The notes under the pieces: model-generated
What the model was told of the DNA's origin: nothing
Seen by the model: the letters and a program-made list of their open reading frames with translations, nothing else
Databases searched by the model: none
Made by a program: the position numbers and the translations under genes
Shown here: positions 14,090 through 17,641 of the stretch, piece after piece
How positions within the stretch are numbered: the stretch's first letter is position 1
Layout of the letters: every line of letters starts with the position of its first letter
NCBI GenBank assembly: GCA_903927685.1
Contig: CAIYOB010000748.1
Span: forward strand, 1 to 17,641
DNA: 17,641 nucleotides
Direction: 5' to 3'
Source of the DNA: an uncultured Planctomycetaceae bacterium
GTDB lineage: Bacteria; Planctomycetota; Planctomycetia; Pirellulales; Pirellulaceae

Positions 14090-14526
14090 TGAGGATAGTG
14101 AGTTCACACTGGGTTCGAGTGACGGTTTTGACAACGAGAAGCCGCCGCAAAACGTGAAGATCAAAAGGCCGTTCTACCTGAGCGCAACCGAGGGTGACGT
14201 ACGGGCTGGACGAGCGCGTGGTGGGGACGAACCCGAGTCACTTCAAGGGCGACCCGCGGCGACCCGTGGAAAACGTGTCCTGGAACGAGGCGGTCGAATT
14301 CGGCCGGAAGCTGATCGAGCAGGAAGGTCGGACGTATCGGCTGCCGACGGATGCGGAATGGGAGTACGCCTACCGGGCGGGCAGCAAGACGAAGTGGTCG
14401 TTTGGGGACGATGATTCGGCGGTGAGGGGGTATGCGTGGTACGACGACAACTCAGGCAGCACGACGCACCCGGTGGGCGAGAAGAAGCCGAACGCGTGGG
14501 GCTCGCACGACATGCACGGAAACTAA
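14079..14526 (+). pseudogene. FGE-sulfatase (SUMF1-like) domain remnant, frameshifted and truncated
   Basis: The first frame reads FTLGSSDGFDNEKPP...RPFYLSATE and the second reads VTYGLDERVVGTNPSHFKGD...ENVSWNEAVEF...YRLPTDAEWEYAYRAGS...HPVGEKKPNAWGSHDMHGN. These are consecutive parts of a formylglycine-generating-enzyme-like domain. Deleting one G in the GGG at 14192-14194 joins them as ATE-VT, the expected family sequence. The open frame then stops right after HGN, where the family continues VWEW, so the C-terminal part with the catalytic cysteine is missing. The N-terminus lacks a signal peptide. It is non-functional as an FGE and is probably a leftover from an earlier rearrangement next to the XRE-Fic module. 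Confidence 0.75.
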
Positions 14527-14577
14527 ACTGCGTCAACGACGCTTTCTCCTTGTTCATTAGCGTGAATGACCAGGAAT

Positions 14578-16404
14578 TCAGCGGCCCTCCACGGGCTCGT
14601 CCAGGACCAGCGTCTGGTCGACAGCGACGCGTTCCAGCGTCTGGACGGCGCCCAACGGCCAGCGAACCGTGACCGTGCACGGCTTGTCCCATTCGCCCAG
14701 GCCAAAGAGCAGCGCCGGCTGGTGCGTGGCTACGTAGCTGGTTCCGCCGCACAACTCTTGCAGAATACGCGAAGTCCCGGCTTGAACGGTGACCCGCGTG
14801 TTGATTCCGCGGCGATTGCTCCGTCGCCCGCGGAACAGGAACTTCAGCCAGTGGCCCCGCTGGGAATCGTTGCGAAGTAAGGCGGTGGGAGTGTTCTCGT
14901 GCCCGACCGCCAGATCCAGATCGCCGTCCTCGTCGTAATCACAGCCCGCGACCGCCCGCCCAACTCGCTTTTCCCGAAAAAACTCCCCGGCTTGCTGAGT
15001 GCATTCCAGCCAGCGTTTTCCCGTGTAGGTGAACAGCTGGGGCTGCATGCGGTAGTTCGGGTTGCTGGCCTGATTCTCAATGTGGCCGCTGGTGATGAAG
15101 ACGTCGTCATAGCCGTCCTGGTTATAGTCGGCCATCAGCACGCCGAAGGACAGCTTGTCCAGAGTCGGACCATGCAGCCCCAGCATCCCCGTCTCGTCCT
15201 GAAACCCCAGTTCGCCGTAGTTGCGGTACAGCGTGTTGGATTCCCGCTCGAAATGCGTCACGTACAAATCCAGCAAGCCGTTGCGATCAAAATCGCTGAC
15301 CGTGACACCCATGTTCGCCTGGGTCACACCATCGCGGTCCGCGGCGCACCCGAGCAGGACAGCCATCTCCTTGAACCGTCCGCCTCCCTCGTTGATGAAC
15401 AGAAAGTTGGCGGTCGTGTCGTTGGTAACGAACACATCCGGCCAGCCGTTGTTGTCCAAGTCGGCAATCGCGACGCCCAGACCTCGGCCCGGGTCGGCGA
15501 CCAAACCTCGGAGTCGCGATTCGGGCAGGAACGTGCCGTCGCCTTGATTAAAGTAGCATTCGTCCGGCCAAGGCGGAATGTCGCGGGGGTGGCAGACTGC
15601 AGGCCGGCCCGCCTCGTCGCGGCAATCGGGCGGGTTCCTGGTGTCGTAGATGCAATAATTGGCGACATACAAATCTAAATCGCCATCCAGATCCAGGTCT
15701 CCCCAAGCAGCGGTCACACTCCAACGTTTCTCGTCGACGCCCGTGCGGTCGGTGACCTCTTGAAAGGTCCCGTCGCCGAGATTGTGAAACAGCGTGTTGC
15801 GGAGCAGATTGGTCACGTACACGTCGTCGAAGCCGTCGTTGTCATAGTCTCCCACAGCCACGCCCTGGCTGTAGCCGTGTTCGACGATGCCTGTCCAGTC
15901 GGTGACGTTCTGGAATGTACCGTCGCCCAGGTTGCGAAACAGGGCGTCGTTGGGCTGCCGCTCGTCGGGATCCCGGGTGGCGTCGCCTCCCTGATTCAGG
16001 TACAAGTCCCAATGCCCGTCGGCGTCATAGTCCAGCCAGCCGGCGCCGGCGCCGACCGTCTCGACCATCAGGCAACGGCCTGACTCGCCGGAATTGTACA
16101 CATGCTCGACTCCAGCCTGCTGGTGCACGTCGATAAAGAACGGGGCACGAACGTCGCGTGGGGGTGGCGTTACCGCGGGCAAGTCTGAGCGGCCGGAGGG
16201 GCGAATGGCGGTCGACGGCGAGGCCGAAGCCGCGAAGGGGTTCTCAGGCGGGGGAGGATCGGGCCGGCCGCATCCCAACAATGTCGCGCAGCCGCAGCAC
16301 ACAACTAGCGAAAGCTCCGCCCACAACGGCGCCGCTCTCGAGATCACGTCCTTCGCGAACGTAGAGACCCGCCGCGAAGACTTCAGGGGTACAGCTGAGT
16401 TCAT
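14578..16404 (-). CDS. CRTAC1-family FG-GAP lipoprotein with ASPIC/UnbV domain
   Basis: The product is 608 residues. A signal sequence ends in a lipobox (ATLLGC45), followed by a Pro/Ser-rich linker to about 95. Seven Ca-binding FG-GAP loops follow, including DYDADGHWDLY, DYDNDGFDDVY, DLDLDGDLDLY, DLDNNGWPDVF, DFDRNGLLDLY, DYNQDGYDDVF and DYDEDGDLDLA, forming a beta-propeller. The C-terminal region (VTVQAGTSRILQELCGG...FGLGEWDKPCTVTVRWPLG) is the ASPIC/UnbV domain. I chose the ATG at 16404, which puts the lipobox at the right distance, although the ribosome binding site is poor. Residues further upstream in the open frame are Arg-rich shadow. It is divergent from a second CRTAC1-type gene and was probably exported to the periplasm or cell surface. 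The ligand is unknown. Confidence 0.85.
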   Translation of the reverse strand: MNSAVPLKSSRRVSTFAKDVISRAAPLWAELSLVVCCGCATLLGCGRPDPPPPENPFAASASPSTAIRPSGRSDLPAVTPPPRDVRAPFFIDVHQQAGVEHVYNSGESGRCLMVETVGAGAGWLDYDADGHWDLYLNQGGDATRDPDERQPNDALFRNLGDGTFQNVTDWTGIVEHGYSQGVAVGDYDNDGFDDVYVTNLLRNTLFHNLGDGTFQEVTDRTGVDEKRWSVTAAWGDLDLDGDLDLYVANYCIYDTRNPPDCRDEAGRPAVCHPRDIPPWPDECYFNQGDGTFLPESRLRGLVADPGRGLGVAIADLDNNGWPDVFVTNDTTANFLFINEGGGRFKEMAVLLGCAADRDGVTQANMGVTVSDFDRNGLLDLYVTHFERESNTLYRNYGELGFQDETGMLGLHGPTLDKLSFGVLMADYNQDGYDDVFITSGHIENQASNPNYRMQPQLFTYTGKRWLECTQQAGEFFREKRVGRAVAGCDYDEDGDLDLAVGHENTPTALLRNDSQRGHWLKFLFRGRRSNRRGINTRVTVQAGTSRILQELCGGTSYVATHQPALLFGLGEWDKPCTVTVRWPLGAVQTLERVAVDQTLVLDEPVEGR

Positions 16405-16693
16405 AGAATGCCGGACGAGCTGCAACGGACGCCCATGACCATCGCCTGCCGGGTGCACGGTGTCGCGGCCTGGGTGACGAATGGACGTTCTGAGCAGTCT
16501 AGGAACCGGCCGAACGGACGTCAACCAAGCGTGGGCACGTCTCGGCCGGATTCCCAATCCTTGAAACATGCGTCGCTGCCGCGTACCATGATTCCGCAAA
16601 CGCGTCGTCGGACAAAGGCAGATGTGAGTGCCGCGATGGCGTGCGGCGTCCAGCGGTCGGCGCGGACGCGGCGGGAACATGAGGTGAGAGCCT
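16405..16693. other. Intergenic region between divergent CRTAC1-type genes
   Basis: These 289 bases must hold the divergent promoters. I see no consensus pair good enough to call, no repeat and no credible coding frame; open frames here are Arg-rich shadow translations. Confidence 0.4.
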
Positions 16694-17641
16694 GTGAAGC
16701 GAAGAGTTCTGACACTGATCGGCATCGGGGCAGCTGCCTTGGCGGTCCTGTTCGTCCTGCGCTACCTGCTGTTGCCGTTGGACCGCGATGCGCCCTCGAC
16801 TCAGACCGGATTGGCCGTTCCGCAGGACCAGCCTTTCAAGGTCCCTCTGAAGCCGTTGAAGAGTCCCGGCGAAGCCCCGGCGGCCGTGCCCGAATCGGAG
16901 ATTCGCCTGCAGGAGATGCTCGACCAATCCGGAATCGCGTTCGTGCATCGCGATGGCAGCAGTGGCCGGCACTTCACGCCGGAAACGATGTCCGCCGGGA
17001 TCGCCACATGGGACTACGACGGCGATGGCCTGATCGACATCTACCTGCCCAACGGCGCCGAACTGCCGGGCGCGGTCTACGACGTCCCGCCCCGCCATGC
17101 GCTGTACAAGAACCTGGGTGACTGGCGATTCCAGGACGTCTCGGAGCAAGCCGGGCTCGGCTGTATCGCCTTCGGCTTGGGAATCGCAATTGGCGACTAT
17201 GACAACGACGGCTTCCAGGATATCTACCTAAATAACTTCGGTCCCAATCTGCTGTACCGCAATAACGGCGACGGCACATTCTCCGACGTGACGGCCAGCG
17301 CCGCCGTGCCGGGGGCCACCAAGGGCGGCCAACTGGAGAAGAAAGTCGGCGCCGGAGCTTGCTTCCTGGATCTGACCGGAACCGGCCGATTGGATCTATT
17401 CGCCGGGAACTACATCGAAATCGACCTGTCTACCTACCAGACGCCGATGAAGGGCAACCACGCCTTCTATCCGACGCCCCTGTCCTATGCTCCCGTGCCG
17501 AGCACGTTGTATCGGAACGTGGGGGACGGCACGTTTGCGGACATCAGCGGACCCTCCGGCATTGCCGCTTGCGAGGGCCGCTGTATGGGCGTGACCGCCT
17601 GTGACTTTGACGCGGACGGCGACAGCGACCTGTTCGTCTGC
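16694..17641 (+). CDS. CRTAC1-like FG-GAP repeat protein, N-terminal part (cut by window end)
   Basis: A GTG at 16694, preceded by GAGGTGAG, opens a frame that stays open to the last base (316 residues visible). Residues 1-27 are a basic start plus hydrophobic helix (MKRRVLTLIGIGAAALAVLF...), a signal anchor or signal peptide. A Pro-rich linker follows, then four FG-GAP Ca-binding loops (DYDGDGLIDIY, DYDNDGFQDIY, DLTGTGRLDLF, DFDADGDSDLF). The GTG start keeps this gene from appearing in ATG-based searches. It is transcribed away from the other CRTAC1-family gene, with 289 bases between the two starts. C-terminal features (ASPIC/UnbV or TPR) lie outside the window. Confidence 0.88.
   Translation, partial: MKRRVLTLIGIGAAALAVLFVLRYLLLPLDRDAPSTQTGLAVPQDQPFKVPLKPLKSPGEAPAAVPESEIRLQEMLDQSGIAFVHRDGSSGRHFTPETMSAGIATWDYDGDGLIDIYLPNGAELPGAVYDVPPRHALYKNLGDWRFQDVSEQAGLGCIAFGLGIAIGDYDNDGFQDIYLNNFGPNLLYRNNGDGTFSDVTASAAVPGATKGGQLEKKVGAGACFLDLTGTGRLDLFAGNYIEIDLSTYQTPMKGNHAFYPTPLSYAPVPSTLYRNVGDGTFADISGPSGIAACEGRCMGVTACDFDADGDSDLFVC

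Noticed and set aside
1..17641. CRISPR array or selenocysteine insertion element
   Set aside because: No regularly spaced direct repeats were seen, and none of the recognised genes has an in-frame TGA at a position where the family has cysteine.

Overview
The window looks like chromosomal DNA of a high-GC planctomycete, most likely of the Pirellulales/Planctomycetales type. This is inferred from gene content: two secreted PQQ-type beta-propeller proteins (one with a degenerate methyltransferase-like N-terminus), a ThuA-domain protein, two CRTAC1-type FG-GAP proteins (one ending in ASPIC/UnbV) and a P47K-type COG0523 GTPase. High GC makes the antisense frames of almost every gene open, so many long ORFs are shadows.

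Layout. 57-787: a small membrane protein (+) converges on a zinc-ribbon membrane protein (-), with a strong hairpin between them. 829-1758: a two-domain GNAT protein (-) just upstream of the zinc-ribbon gene. 1880-2062: a complete tRNA-His unit (+) with promoter, tRNA bearing G-1, and intrinsic terminator. 2166-8312: a minus-strand block read as PQQ/methyltransferase-like fusion, antitoxin, MazF/PemK toxin (frameshifted), ThuA protein, PQQ protein. 8476-9579: a COG0523 (CobW/P47K) GTPase whose promoter carries a perfect palindrome. 9855-12356: a tight operon of YedE/FdhT-like transporter, class V cysteine desulfurase and DUF3343 Se/S carrier-like protein, probably for selenium or reactive-sulfur handling. 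Inverted copies of a dispersed element of about 105 bp lie on either side of it. 12603-12963: a decayed HEAT-like gene fragment containing a perfect 34-bp palindrome. 12978-13985: an XRE regulator followed by a Fic protein, a toxin-antitoxin-like pair. 14079-14526: a broken formylglycine-generating-enzyme-like fragment (+). 14578-17641: two divergent FG-GAP/CRTAC1 genes, the second cut by the window edge.

How the parts fit. YedE, the desulfurase and the carrier-like protein form a plausible import-mobilise-deliver path for Se or S, and the neighbouring GTPase may be a separately regulated metallochaperone. Two toxin-antitoxin-like pairs, two gene remnants, palindromes and dispersed repeats show that 9.7-14.5 kb and 4.5-5.1 kb are the accessory, actively rearranged parts. 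The large secreted propeller proteins are lineage-typical, and their substrates cannot be read from the sequence. No CRISPR array, rRNA, intact transposase or phage gene is visible.
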